This document shows positions 45,053 to 54,408 of a DNA stretch of 64,000 nucleotides, in pieces. The translations under genes were made by a program, and so were the position numbers. Within the stretch, counting starts at the first letter, position 1. Each line of letters opens with the position of its first letter. Location: the NCBI GenBank assembly GCA_963169355.1, contig CAUJCR010000006.1, forward strand, positions 124,001 to 188,000, written 5' to 3'. The notes under the pieces are model-generated. The model was not told the origin of the DNA. It made no database searches and was given only the letters and a program-made list of their open reading frames with translations. The stretch is from Bacteroidota bacterium. Lineage in GTDB: Bacteria; Bacteroidota; Bacteroidia; B-17B0; Aurantibacillaceae.

Positions 45053-46036
45053 ATGAAAGTAACAATAGATGGAATAACAATTGATGTGCCTAAGGGTACT
45101 ACAATTTTACAGGCAGCGCGAATGATTGGCCCAGAAGTGGCTCCGCCAACCATGTGCTACTATTCTTCATTAAAAACAAGTGGTGGCTATTGCCGTACTT
45201 GTATTGTAAAGGTTACGCAAGGTAGTGCAGCTAATCCTAATCCTATGCCAAAGCCAGTAGCTAGTTGCCGTACCGAGGTAATGGATGGAATGGTTGTAGA
45301 AAACGTAACTAATAATGATGTACTCGAAGCTCGTAAAGGTGTGGTAGAGTTTTTATTAATTAATCATCCGCTAGATTGTCCAGTGTGCGACCAAGCTGGT
45401 GAGTGTCATTTACAAGACTTAGGATATGAGCATGGATTAGCCACAACACGTTACGAGTTTCCAAGAAGAGAATTTGATAAAATAGATATTGGTAAATACA
45501 TTAAATTACACATGACACGTTGTATCTTATGTTATCGTTGTGTAAAGGTTGCCGATCAATTAACGGATAAACGTGTACATGGCGTCATACATCGTGGTGA
45601 TGCTGCTGAAATTTCAACCTATATTGAAAATGTAATTGAGAATGATTTCTCGGGTAACGTAATTGATGTGTGTCCTGTTGGCGCATTAACCGATAAAACA
45701 TTCCGCTTTAAAACGCGTGTGTGGTTTACAAAGCCAGTTGAAGCTAGTCGTGAGTGTAAGAAATGTACAGGGCGTGTTCGCTTATGGTACAAAGGAGATG
45801 AAATATTAAGAGTAACAGGTCGCAAAGACCAATGGGGCGAAGTAGAAGATTTTATTTGTAATGAGTGCCGATTTGAAAAGAAAAAAACATCAGATTGGAA
45901 AATTGAAGGCCCTACGAATGTGAACAGACATTCAGTAATATCACAAAATCATTACAATAATCTTAATGAATTAAAACTTCAGGTTTTAAAACAACAAAAA
46001 GCTTTAGGATTTATTCAAATAGATAAAAGACCATAA
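45053..46036 (+). CDS. nuoG: NADH-quinone oxidoreductase subunit G, short form
   Basis: 327 residues, against ~700-900 in proteobacteria. Ferredoxin-type 2Fe-2S ligands C35, C47, C50 and C72. His-Cys3 cluster H105, C109, C112, C118 (HPLDCPVCDQAGEC). 4Fe-4S set C157, C160, C163 and C207. A further Cys cluster (ECKKCTGRVRLWY ... FICNECRF) resembles the Fe4S4 entry domain of molybdopterin enzymes, but the large molybdopterin-like domain is absent. I recall this truncated form as normal in Bacteroidota, so it should still wire NuoF to NuoI/NuoB. 12 bases downstream of hepT, 5 upstream of nuoH. Confidence 0.93.
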   Translation: MKVTIDGITIDVPKGTTILQAARMIGPEVAPPTMCYYSSLKTSGGYCRTCIVKVTQGSAANPNPMPKPVASCRTEVMDGMVVENVTNNDVLEARKGVVEFLLINHPLDCPVCDQAGECHLQDLGYEHGLATTRYEFPRREFDKIDIGKYIKLHMTRCILCYRCVKVADQLTDKRVHGVIHRGDAAEISTYIENVIENDFSGNVIDVCPVGALTDKTFRFKTRVWFTKPVEASRECKKCTGRVRLWYKGDEILRVTGRKDQWGEVEDFICNECRFEKKKTSDWKIEGPTNVNRHSVISQNHYNNLNELKLQVLKQQKALGFIQIDKRP

Positions 46037-46041
46037 AATTT

Positions 46042-47097
46042 ATGATAGCATTATTAATATATAAAGGAATTATGTGTGTGGCAGTATTCGGCATCTCATT
46101 AGGTGTGGCTGCTTATTCTACATTATGGGAACGTAAATTTGCAGCGTTTCTTCAAGACCGAAAAGGACCTAATCGTGCAGGATGGGGTGGCATTTTACAA
46201 CCGTTAGCCGATGGTGGTAAAATGTTTTTTAAAGAAGAAATTATTCCAAATGTTTCAAATCGTGCTTTATTCATTTTAGGTCCTAGTATGTTCATGGTTA
46301 CAGCTTTAATGACGGGTGCTGTTATTCCTTGGGGCAAACCATTAATGATAAATGGTGTAACTTACGATTTACAAATTACGGATATTAACATTGGTGCTAT
46401 TTATATTTTAGGTGTGGCTTCGGTAGGTGTTTACGGCATTATGATAGGTGGTTGGGCATCTAATAATAAATATAGTTTACTAGGAGCTGTTCGTGCTTCG
46501 TCGCAAATGATTAGTTACGAAATAGCAATGGGTATTTCACTTATTGCTTTAATTATTTCGGCAGGCGGTTCTTTAAGTGTAAAAGATATTCTCGAGTCTC
46601 AAGACCAAGGTGTTGCTAATATTGTGTGGCAACCTTTAGGTTTTATCATATTTTTTGTGTGTGCACTTGCCGAAACAAATCGCGCACCATTTGATATGGC
46701 CGAGTGTGAAACTGAATTAGTAGGTGGGTTTCATACCGAGTACTCTGCTATGAAATTAGGTTTATTTTTATTTGCTGAGTACATTAATATGTTTATCTCA
46801 TCAGCAATTATGGCGGGTTTTTATTTTGGTGGCTATAATTTTCCTTTTGCAAATGAGTTGTACTCTGCATTAGGATTAGAACAAGGTTCTTGGTTAATTT
46901 CATTAATTGGTTTTGGAGCCTACTTCACTAAAATTGTTTTATTCATTTGTTTATTTATGTGGGTGCGTTGGACGTTACCACGCTTCCGCTACGATCAATT
47001 AATGAATTTAGGTTGGAAAGGCTTGTTGCCTCTATCATTATTAAACTTAGCAATAACTATAGTTATAGAGTATTTTAGAGGAAACATTCAGTTTTAA
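46042..47097 (+). CDS. nuoH: NADH-quinone oxidoreductase subunit H
   Basis: 351 residues, about eight transmembrane helices. WERKFAAFLQDRKGPNRAG and AETNRAPFDMAECETELV are the two family signatures; the second borders the quinone chamber and the E-channel. SLLGAVRASSQMISYE is also conserved. It links the hydrophilic arm to the proton-pumping arm in the inner membrane. 5 bases after nuoG. Confidence 0.97.
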   Translation: MIALLIYKGIMCVAVFGISLGVAAYSTLWERKFAAFLQDRKGPNRAGWGGILQPLADGGKMFFKEEIIPNVSNRALFILGPSMFMVTALMTGAVIPWGKPLMINGVTYDLQITDINIGAIYILGVASVGVYGIMIGGWASNNKYSLLGAVRASSQMISYEIAMGISLIALIISAGGSLSVKDILESQDQGVANIVWQPLGFIIFFVCALAETNRAPFDMAECETELVGGFHTEYSAMKLGLFLFAEYINMFISSAIMAGFYFGGYNFPFANELYSALGLEQGSWLISLIGFGAYFTKIVLFICLFMWVRWTLPRFRYDQLMNLGWKGLLPLSLLNLAITIVIEYFRGNIQF

Positions 47098-47141
47098 TTT
47101 ATTACAAATGACCATTGCTAAAAACTAAAAATATTTAAGAT

Positions 47142-47738
47142 ATGCAATTAACAAATAGAAAAGTAGTCGTATCGCATAAAGAGTTAAGCTTTGCTGAAAG
47201 AATGTATTTACCAGCAGTAGCAAAAGGGATGGCGATTACACTAAGTCATTTATTTAAAAAATCTCCAACAATAGATTATCCTAAAAAAACAAGACCTATG
47301 TCGGCTACGTATCGTGGTCGCCACGTGTTAAAGCGTGACGAAAACGGAGCAGAACGTTGTGTGGCTTGCGGGATGTGTGCAGTAGCCTGCCCAGCCGAAG
47401 CAATTACTATTGTAGCAGCTGAGCGTAAAAAAGGCGAAGAGCATTTATATCGCGAAGAAAAATATGCCTCATCATTTGAGATAAATATGTTGCGTTGTAT
47501 TTTTTGTGGATTATGTGAAGACGCTTGCCCTAAAGAAGCTATCTTCTTAACCGATCGTTTAGTAGATGCAGAATTTGAACGCGAAGATTTTATTTATGGT
47601 AAAGAAAAATTAGTTGAGAAAATAGATAAACGCATTGATATCACTAAACGTCAAACTCAGGCGGTGTTAGATTTTAAAAAGATACCAGGCTTAAGACATA
47701 ACACCTTATTTGACCCTAAGAAACAAGTAAAACATTAA
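47142..47738 (+). CDS. nuoI: NADH-quinone oxidoreductase subunit I
   Basis: 198 residues. Two 4Fe-4S clusters (N6a/N6b): C73, C76, C79, C83 in RCVACGMCAVACP and C119, C122, C125, C129 in RCIFCGLCEDACP. The latter cysteine of each set crosses to the other cluster. YRGRHVLKRDENGAERCV-type lead-in is standard. It sits between nuoH and nuoJ with gaps of 44 and 21 bases. Confidence 0.97.
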   Translation: MQLTNRKVVVSHKELSFAERMYLPAVAKGMAITLSHLFKKSPTIDYPKKTRPMSATYRGRHVLKRDENGAERCVACGMCAVACPAEAITIVAAERKKGEEHLYREEKYASSFEINMLRCIFCGLCEDACPKEAIFLTDRLVDAEFEREDFIYGKEKLVEKIDKRIDITKRQTQAVLDFKKIPGLRHNTLFDPKKQVKH

Positions 47739-47759
47739 TATTAATAGAATAGATTAAAT

Positions 47760-48293
47760 ATGCTAGGACTTACAATTACTCAATGGCTTTTTGGAATACT
47801 ATCGCTGATGGCAATTATGTTTGCACTGATGGTAGTGTTTACGCGCAATCCTGTTAACTCTGTATTATATTTAGTATTAACTTTCTTTTGTATTGCCGGA
47901 CATTATTTACTACTTAATGCACAATTTTTAGCGGTGGTACATATCGTTGTGTATGCTGGTGCTATTATGGTGTTATTCTTATTTATTATCATGTTAATGA
48001 ATTTGAATCCGGATACAGAACCGCGCAAACACATTATGACACGATTAATTGCAGGAGTTATTGGAGGTGTATTATTATTCGTTTTTGTAGGTGCTTTAAA
48101 AGGTGCCGAGCAATTACAATTAACTCAGTCGGGAGCTTCGCAAATAGGCTTAATTAAAAACTTAGGTCATGTGTTATTTACAGAGTATTTATTCCCATTC
48201 GAAATAACCTCGGTGTTATTATTGGCAGCCTTAGTAGGTGCTATTATGATAGGTAAAAAAGATACCAATATTAATGTTTCAAGAAATTCATAA
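47760..48293 (+). CDS. nuoJ: NADH-quinone oxidoreductase subunit J
   Basis: 177 residues, five predicted transmembrane helices. FTRNPVNSVLYLVLTFF and VYAGAIMVLFLFIIMLMN are the conserved stretches; the pi-bulge region in TM3 is within the second. A small periplasm-proximal part of the membrane arm. 18 bases before nuoK. Confidence 0.95.
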   Translation: MLGLTITQWLFGILSLMAIMFALMVVFTRNPVNSVLYLVLTFFCIAGHYLLLNAQFLAVVHIVVYAGAIMVLFLFIIMLMNLNPDTEPRKHIMTRLIAGVIGGVLLFVFVGALKGAEQLQLTQSGASQIGLIKNLGHVLFTEYLFPFEITSVLLLAALVGAIMIGKKDTNINVSRNS

Positions 48294-48311
48294 ACTTTAA
48301 AAAATCATTAT

Positions 48312-48623
48312 ATGTTAAACGGAATTCCAATTAATTATTACATCATGTTAAGTGCCATCTTATTTATTATAGGAGTGGTTGGTGTTATGGCACGTAGAAA
48401 TGCTATTATTATTTTTATGTGCATAGAGTTGATGTTAAACGCGGTAAACTTATTGCTTGTATCTTTCTCAACTTTACATAACGATGCTAGCGGACAAGTA
48501 TTTGTTTTCTTTATTATGGCGGTTGCTGCTGCCGAGGTAGCTGTTGGTTTGGCTATTTTATCAATGGTATATCGTCATTTAAAAACAGTAGATATAGATT
48601 TATTAAACAGATTAAAAAATTAA
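48312..48623 (+). CDS. nuoK: NADH-quinone oxidoreductase subunit K
   Basis: 103 residues, three transmembrane helices, MrpC-like. [18 protein letters not shown] contains the conserved membrane glutamate (E39 region) used in proton transfer; [18 protein letters not shown] carries the second. The C-terminal [13 protein letters not shown] is typical. 56 bases before nuoL. Confidence 0.96.
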   Translation: MLNGIPINYYIMLSAILFIIGVVGVMARRNAIIIFMCIELMLNAVNLLLVSFSTLHNDASGQVFVFFIMAVAAAEVAVGLAILSMVYRHLKTVDIDLLNRLKN

Positions 48624-48679
48624 ATTAATTACTCAACTATAAATAAGTTAAGTAAAAAAACTGCAAATAAAAACAGAAT

Positions 48680-50560
48680 ATGATTCAATTAGTCGCACTT
48701 GTACCGTTATTTCCATTGATAGGATTTTTGATTAACGGTTTTTTTGGTAAAAAAATTAGTAAATCTCTGGCAGGGCTTATTGCTACGTTAGCCGTAGCGG
48801 CTTCGTTTGTGGTATCTTTGCTCATATTTTTTGAGTTAGAACATGCTGAGGTTAAATCTCATGTTGTTACTATTTTTTCTTGGTTTAATTCCGATACTTT
48901 AAAAATTCCATTTGAATTTGTAGTTGATCCATTATCGTCTTGGTTTTTATTAATTATTACAGGTATTGGCTCTCTTATTCATTTATATTCTACTGGATAC
49001 ATGCACGATGATGAAGGGTTTGCTCGCTTCTTTACTTACTTAAATCTTTTCGTGTTCTTTATGTTATTATTAGTATTAGGTAATAATTACTTAATTATGT
49101 TTGTAGGTTGGGAAGGCGTAGGATTATGTTCGTATTTATTAATTGGTTTTTGGTTTAAAAACACCGAATATAATAATGCTGCTAAAAAAGCATTTATTAT
49201 GAATCGTATTGGTGATTTAGGTTTTCTGTTAGGCATTATTTTAATTTTCATCACATTTGGTAGTATTAGTTATAACCAGGTATTCCCAATAGCATCAGGC
49301 GCTAATGGAACAACTGTTACGGCTATTGCACTGTTGTTGTTTATTGGGGCTATGGGTAAATCAGCTCAATTGCCTTTATATACTTGGTTACCTGATGCTA
49401 TGGCAGGACCAACACCTGTTTCGGCATTAATTCACGCTGCTACTATGGTAACGGCAGGTATTTATATGATTGTGCGTTCTAATATTTTTTACTCTATGTC
49501 CGAAATTGCCTCGGAGTTTGTTGCAGTTATTGGTGTTATTACAGCCTTGTTTGCCGCAGTTATCGGCTTATTTCAAAATGATATTAAAAAGGTGTTGGCT
49601 TATTCAACGGTTTCTCAATTAGGTTTAATGTTTTTAGGATTAGGTGTCGGCGCTTATAGTTCTTCGGTATTTCATGTAACCACACATGCTTTCTTTAAGG
49701 CTTTATTATTCTTAGGAGCAGGTTCTGTTATTCATGCTATGGGTGGCGAACAAGACATGCGTAAAATGGGTGGCTTATCAAAACACTTAAAAATTACCTA
49801 CGCCACTATGGCTATTGCAACTTTAGCTATAAGTGGTTTTCCTGGTTTATCGGGATTCTTCTCTAAAGATGAAATTTTAGCGCACACGTATGAGCATAGC
49901 CCTGTGTTGTGGTTTGTGGGGCAGGTAGCCTCTATGCTAACAGCATTTTATATGTTCCGTTTATTGTTCCTTACTTTCTTTGGTAGTTTTAGAGGCACTC
50001 ACGAACAAGAACATCATTTACACGAATCACCAAGTTCAATGACTATTCCATTGATAGTATTAGCGGTGTTATCTTTAGTAGGTGGTGTTTTAGGTTTACC
50101 AGAATTTTGGGGTATGACTAATTGGATGCACCATCACTTAGATGTTTTAATTTTACATAAAAACCCAAGCACGATGCCACATGATACAGAGTGGATGTTG
50201 ATGGGAATAGCAGTAGCCTCGGCTTTAGCAACCATTTATGTAGCTTATGTTATCTATCGTCAAAAACATATTGTTCCTTTACCTGAAGGTGAGAAAATGC
50301 CTACATTACAACGCATCATTTATCATAAATTTTATGTTGATGAAATTTACGATGCCTTAGTACGCAAACCGTTAGATGCAATGTCGGCTGCTTTTAAATT
50401 TATTGATACTAAATTTATTGATGCTGTAGTGAATGGAGTAGGCGATGCGGTGAATGGTGGTAGCGGATTGGTTCGTAAATTACAAACTGGTCATATTGGG
50501 TTCTACATTTTTGCCATGGTAATTGGTATTATATCAATTTTATTTTTTGTGTTTAATTAA
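48680..50560 (+). CDS. nuoL: NADH-quinone oxidoreductase subunit L
   Basis: 626 residues, antiporter-like pump subunit with ~14-16 transmembrane helices and a C-terminal lateral helix. Conserved GWEGVGLCSYLLIGFW, MGKSAQLPLYTWLPDAMAGP and VSALIHAATMVTAGIYMI are present, with the pumping lysine and glutamate inside these helices. It is at the distal end of the membrane arm. It is shorter and His-rich around 450-470 (HEQEHHLHE), a loop feature and not a motif. Confidence 0.97.
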   Translation: MIQLVALVPLFPLIGFLINGFFGKKISKSLAGLIATLAVAASFVVSLLIFFELEHAEVKSHVVTIFSWFNSDTLKIPFEFVVDPLSSWFLLIITGIGSLIHLYSTGYMHDDEGFARFFTYLNLFVFFMLLLVLGNNYLIMFVGWEGVGLCSYLLIGFWFKNTEYNNAAKKAFIMNRIGDLGFLLGIILIFITFGSISYNQVFPIASGANGTTVTAIALLLFIGAMGKSAQLPLYTWLPDAMAGPTPVSALIHAATMVTAGIYMIVRSNIFYSMSEIASEFVAVIGVITALFAAVIGLFQNDIKKVLAYSTVSQLGLMFLGLGVGAYSSSVFHVTTHAFFKALLFLGAGSVIHAMGGEQDMRKMGGLSKHLKITYATMAIATLAISGFPGLSGFFSKDEILAHTYEHSPVLWFVGQVASMLTAFYMFRLLFLTFFGSFRGTHEQEHHLHESPSSMTIPLIVLAVLSLVGGVLGLPEFWGMTNWMHHHLDVLILHKNPSTMPHDTEWMLMGIAVASALATIYVAYVIYRQKHIVPLPEGEKMPTLQRIIYHKFYVDEIYDALVRKPLDAMSAAFKFIDTKFIDAVVNGVGDAVNGGSGLVRKLQTGHIGFYIFAMVIGIISILFFVFN

Positions 50561-50580
50561 AATTTGAAAATTAAAAATAT

Positions 50581-52044
50581 ATGTTAGTTGGATTATTAAT
50601 TTTTGTACCACTTATAGCAAGTTTATTGGTACTGTTTACTAAAGGAAAAGCATCGCGAACTGCTGCTTTAGGGTTGTCTATAATTGAGCTTGTAATTGCA
50701 GCTGTTGTGTTTTTTCAATTCAAGCACAATCCAGATAATGCAGCCCTTACTTTAAATTACTCATGGATTGAATCAATGGGCATTCATTTTTCGGTAAGTA
50801 TTAATGCTTTATCATTGTTAATGGTGTTGTTAACGGCATTTTTAACACCATTAATTATTTTATCATCATTTAATACAGAGTATGAAAATCCACATTCATT
50901 TTATAGTCTTATTTTATTTATGCAAATGGCATTAGTGGGTGTGTTTACTACTAATGACGGATTTTTATTTTACATATTCTGGGAGTTAGCGTTAATTCCT
51001 ATTTATTTTATTTGTTTGTTGTGGGGTGGCGAAAACAGAGGCAGAATAACCTTCAAGTTTTTTGTTTATACCTTATTTGGTTCATTATTTATGTTAATAG
51101 GATTAGTTTATTTATATAATCATACAGGCATTGATACAGGCATTAAATCGTGGGCGGTGAATGATTTATATGTTGCTGGAAAATCGTTATCACTTAATCA
51201 GCAGTCTTTTGTGTTTTGGGCTATTTTCTTAGCCTTTGCGGTTAAGATGCCTGTTTTTCCATTACACACATGGCAGCCAGATACTTATGTTAATGCGCCT
51301 ACACAAGGCACCATGTTGCTTTCGGGTATTATGCTTAAAATGGGAACATTTGGTGCTATAAAATGGTTATTGCCTATTACACCACTTGCACTTGAAAGAT
51401 GGGGTTATTTAGTAATTGCCTTATCTATTATTGGTATTATATACGCATCATGTATAGCAATTGTTCAAAAAGATTATAAACGATTAATTGCTTATTCTTC
51501 TATTGCACACGTTGGTTTAATTTCGGCTGGTATTTTTACAGCCAATCAGCAAGGTATTCAGGGTAGCTTGGTGCAAATGTTAGCGCATGGTGTTAATGTG
51601 GTAGGATTGTTTTTAATAGCAGATATTTTAATGCGTCACACTGGAACTCGTGAGTTAAATAAATTAGGTGGCATCAGAAATATGAATGGCAATTTTGCGG
51701 TGCTATTTCTTATTATTATGATGGGAGCAGTTGCTCTTCCTTTAACTAATGGTTTTATTGGTGAGTTTTTATTAATAAATTCAGTTTTTCAATACCATGC
51801 TATTGCAGGAGCCTTTGCGGGGTTAACCATTATTTTAGGAGCAGTGTATATGTTGCGTAGTTACCAAGCCATTATGTTGGGCGAGCGCCATGATTCGGCA
51901 GTAGCTTTTGGATCACTTGCTTCATCAGATAAATGGGCGTTGTATATTATTTGTGCTACGGTTATTGTTTTAGGTGTTTATCCAAAACCAATTAGCGATT
52001 TAGCTGAAGAAGGTGCTAAACTCATCATAATGAATTTAAAGTAA
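50581..52044 (+). CDS. nuoM: NADH-quinone oxidoreductase subunit M
   Basis: 487 residues, antiporter-like with ~14 helices. FYIFWELALIPIYF, FLAFAVKMPVFPLHTWQPDTY and LIAYSSIAHVGLISAGI are the family motifs; the E, K and H proton-path residues lie in these. 20 bases after nuoL and 55 before nuoN. Confidence 0.97.
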   Translation: MLVGLLIFVPLIASLLVLFTKGKASRTAALGLSIIELVIAAVVFFQFKHNPDNAALTLNYSWIESMGIHFSVSINALSLLMVLLTAFLTPLIILSSFNTEYENPHSFYSLILFMQMALVGVFTTNDGFLFYIFWELALIPIYFICLLWGGENRGRITFKFFVYTLFGSLFMLIGLVYLYNHTGIDTGIKSWAVNDLYVAGKSLSLNQQSFVFWAIFLAFAVKMPVFPLHTWQPDTYVNAPTQGTMLLSGIMLKMGTFGAIKWLLPITPLALERWGYLVIALSIIGIIYASCIAIVQKDYKRLIAYSSIAHVGLISAGIFTANQQGIQGSLVQMLAHGVNVVGLFLIADILMRHTGTRELNKLGGIRNMNGNFAVLFLIIMMGAVALPLTNGFIGEFLLINSVFQYHAIAGAFAGLTIILGAVYMLRSYQAIMLGERHDSAVAFGSLASSDKWALYIICATVIVLGVYPKPISDLAEEGAKLIIMNLK

Positions 52045-52099
52045 TAGATAATTAATTATAAAACGTAGAAGAATAAAATTTTCAAATAGTTAAAGTAAT

Positions 52100-53488
52100 A
52101 TGAAAGGTCTTTTTATTATAGCTGCACTCGGAATTTTAGCCATGTTAGCCGAAATTTTTAAATTTAAAAAAGTATTATATCCTTTGGTATTAGTGGGTAT
52201 TTTAGGTGCTTATGCCGCTAATTTCACGGAGTGGAATAATACCTTAAACATTCCTGCTTTTTCAAACATGATTATGTTTGATAATGTAGCATTGGTGTTT
52301 AGTGGTGTGATTTTAATTACAGCATTCTTTTGGTTCATATTAGCTAACGATTATTTTGAACACGATCATATTACAGATCATTTTGCCTTAGTGTTATTTT
52401 CTTTAGTGGGCGCATTAATGCTTACATCATTTAGTAATATGACAACTTTGTTTTTAGGTGTTGAGATTTTATCAATTCCTATGTATGTGTTAGCAGCAAG
52501 TCAAAAAAGATTGGTGGTATCCAACGAGGCTGGCTTTAAGTATTTAATTATGGGTTCGTTTGCAAGTGGGTTTTTATTATTTGGAATTGCGTTAATTTAT
52601 GGTGCTACTGGTAGTTTTGATTTGATGGAGATTCGTTCATACATCACTCAGTCTAATGGTAATATGCCCGCATTTTTTTACGCAGGTGTAGTTGTTATAT
52701 TAGCGGCTATGAGTTTTAAAGTTAGTGCAGCCCCTTTCCACTTTTGGGCACCCGATGTGTACGAGGGCTCGCCAACCGTAATTACTACTTTAATGATTAC
52801 AATTGTAAAAACAGCAGCTTTTGCAGCCTTTATGCATTTATTCTTAGTAGTGTTTGGTAAGGTAAATGATGTGTGGGGAATGGTTTTAGCTTGCATTATT
52901 GCGCTTTCATTAGTTATTTCTAATGTTACTGCGGCTACACAAACTAATGTAAAACGCTTGTTAGCATATTCAAGTATTAGCCATGCTGCTTTTATGTTAA
53001 TGGCCATTTTAGCCAATAGCCGTCCTTGGGGAAGCATTAACTCCGTTTTATATTATACTTTAGCGTATTCTATTAGTTCTATTACGGCTTTTACAGTGCT
53101 TTATAATGTGGCAAAAAATAAAAATAGCGAAGAAATTAGTGCATTTAATGGCTTAGGTAAAAAGCATCCATTAATGGCATTGTGTATGGTAATTGCGTTA
53201 TTTTCGTTAGCTGGTATTCCTGTAACTGCTGGCTTCTTTGCTAAGTATTATGTGTTCTCAGTTTTAGTAGGCACCACTTATAAATGGTTAATGGTTATTG
53301 CAATTTTAGCTTCGTTAGTCGGCGTGTATTATTATTTTAAAATCATTATTGCTATGTATTTTAAACATGATGAATCTCATGAACCAATTAAGATCGAATT
53401 TTCACATGTGTTGTTAATGATTATTACAACATTAATTACACTGGCAATAGGTATTGTACCTGGTTATATTGTTGAAATTTTTGGCTAG
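52100..53488 (+). CDS. nuoN: NADH-quinone oxidoreductase subunit N
   Basis: 462 residues, third antiporter-like subunit. EILSIPMYVLAASQK, FKVSAAPFHFWAPDVYEGSPT and RLLAYSSISHAAFMLMA are characteristic. Last gene of the operon. A 95-base gap with its own promoter separates it from the stress-protein gene. No convincing terminator hairpin is visible after it. Confidence 0.97.
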   Translation: MKGLFIIAALGILAMLAEIFKFKKVLYPLVLVGILGAYAANFTEWNNTLNIPAFSNMIMFDNVALVFSGVILITAFFWFILANDYFEHDHITDHFALVLFSLVGALMLTSFSNMTTLFLGVEILSIPMYVLAASQKRLVVSNEAGFKYLIMGSFASGFLLFGIALIYGATGSFDLMEIRSYITQSNGNMPAFFYAGVVVILAAMSFKVSAAPFHFWAPDVYEGSPTVITTLMITIVKTAAFAAFMHLFLVVFGKVNDVWGMVLACIIALSLVISNVTAATQTNVKRLLAYSSISHAAFMLMAILANSRPWGSINSVLYYTLAYSISSITAFTVLYNVAKNKNSEEISAFNGLGKKHPLMALCMVIALFSLAGIPVTAGFFAKYYVFSVLVGTTYKWLMVIAILASLVGVYYYFKIIIAMYFKHDESHEPIKIEFSHVLLMIITTLITLAIGIVPGYIVEIFG

Positions 53489-53559
53489 TCTCAAAGATTT
53501 TAACATTGATTTATATCATAACTCGTCTATTTTGAATCTAAATTTATCGATTTTTTTGC

Positions 53560-53567
53560 TATATTTG
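53560..53567 (+). promoter_or_regulatory. -7 promoter element of the universal stress protein gene
   Basis: TATATTTG, a perfect -7 box, 17 bases before ATG 53584. A TTTG at 53531-53534 is 25 bases upstream, longer than the usual 19-20. The transcript would be almost leaderless. Confidence 0.45.
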
Positions 53568-53583
53568 TCAAAAAACAGACAAT

Positions 53584-54408
53584 ATGGCGATTCATGAAAA
53601 TGGTTCAATCTTAATCCCGATTGATTTTTCCAAGCAATCATTAATAGCAATAGAGCAGTCTTATAATTTGGCTAAATACACCAAATCTAAAATTATATTA
53701 ATGTATGCTTCGCCTAGTGGAGGTACAGAACATGCAACTGAAATAAAAGCATTAGCCGAAAAAACACAACAACAATCTGGGCAACAAACCGAATACATTT
53801 TACTTAAAGGCAATATTTTTGACTTAATAGATGACAAAGCAGAGGAACTAAAATCATCCTTAATCGTTATAGGATTAGATACGCAAACACGGTTTAGAAG
53901 TTTTATTGGTGTAACTAATGTTGGGAAATTTTTAAAGAATGCGCCATGCCCTGTAATTACGATAAGAGGAGTTGATAATAGAAACAGTTGTAAAAATATT
54001 TTAATGCCTATTGATTTAAGTGCCGAGAGTAGAGAAAAAGTAGGAACGGCTGTTCAGGTAGCAAAATATTATGGTGCAACCGTAAGAATTATTTCAATTT
54101 TTAGCCCGAGTGATGAGAAATTTGAAAATGAAATTTTACCTTATATCAATCAAATTAAAAAATTTATAAAAGATAGAGGCGTAGAGTGTACCAATAAATT
54201 AATTCCATCTAAGAATGCAGTAGAAGCTATTATTTCGTATGCTAATAATAACGAATGTGATATGATTATTCAAATGAATAAACCTTCATTAAGCTTAGGA
54301 GAATTATTTGTGGGTGCAGCAGCACAAAACATTGCCGAATCGAGTAACATACCAGTACTTTCTATTAAGCCAATGAAACGTGAAAGTTTAAGTACGGGCA
54401 TTCACTAA
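53584..54408 (+). CDS. universal stress protein, tandem Usp domains
   Basis: 274 residues as two UspA-type domains (1-~135 and ~138-270). Each begins with a hydrophobic strand and Asp (ILIPIDFSKQS and ILMPIDLSAES) and ends in a strand (PCPVITI, NIPVLSI). The nucleotide loop G-X2-G-X9-G-S/T of ATP-binding Usp proteins is not seen in either half (first half IGVTNVGKFL, second GELFVGAAAQN), so it may be of the non-ATP-binding class. Cytoplasmic stress function, otherwise unspecified. Its stop overlaps the convergent lnt stop by 4 bases. Confidence 0.85.
   Translation: MAIHENGSILIPIDFSKQSLIAIEQSYNLAKYTKSKIILMYASPSGGTEHATEIKALAEKTQQQSGQQTEYILLKGNIFDLIDDKAEELKSSLIVIGLDTQTRFRSFIGVTNVGKFLKNAPCPVITIRGVDNRNSCKNILMPIDLSAESREKVGTAVQVAKYYGATVRIISIFSPSDEKFENEILPYINQIKKFIKDRGVECTNKLIPSKNAVEAIISYANNNECDMIIQMNKPSLSLGELFVGAAAQNIAESSNIPVLSIKPMKRESLSTGIH

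Noticed and set aside
45053-46036. nuoG truncated by the toxin-antitoxin insertion
   Set aside because: The N-terminus is intact with the correct ferredoxin domain; only the molybdopterin-like C-terminal domain is missing, which I recall as usual in Bacteroidota. The insertion is upstream, not inside the gene.
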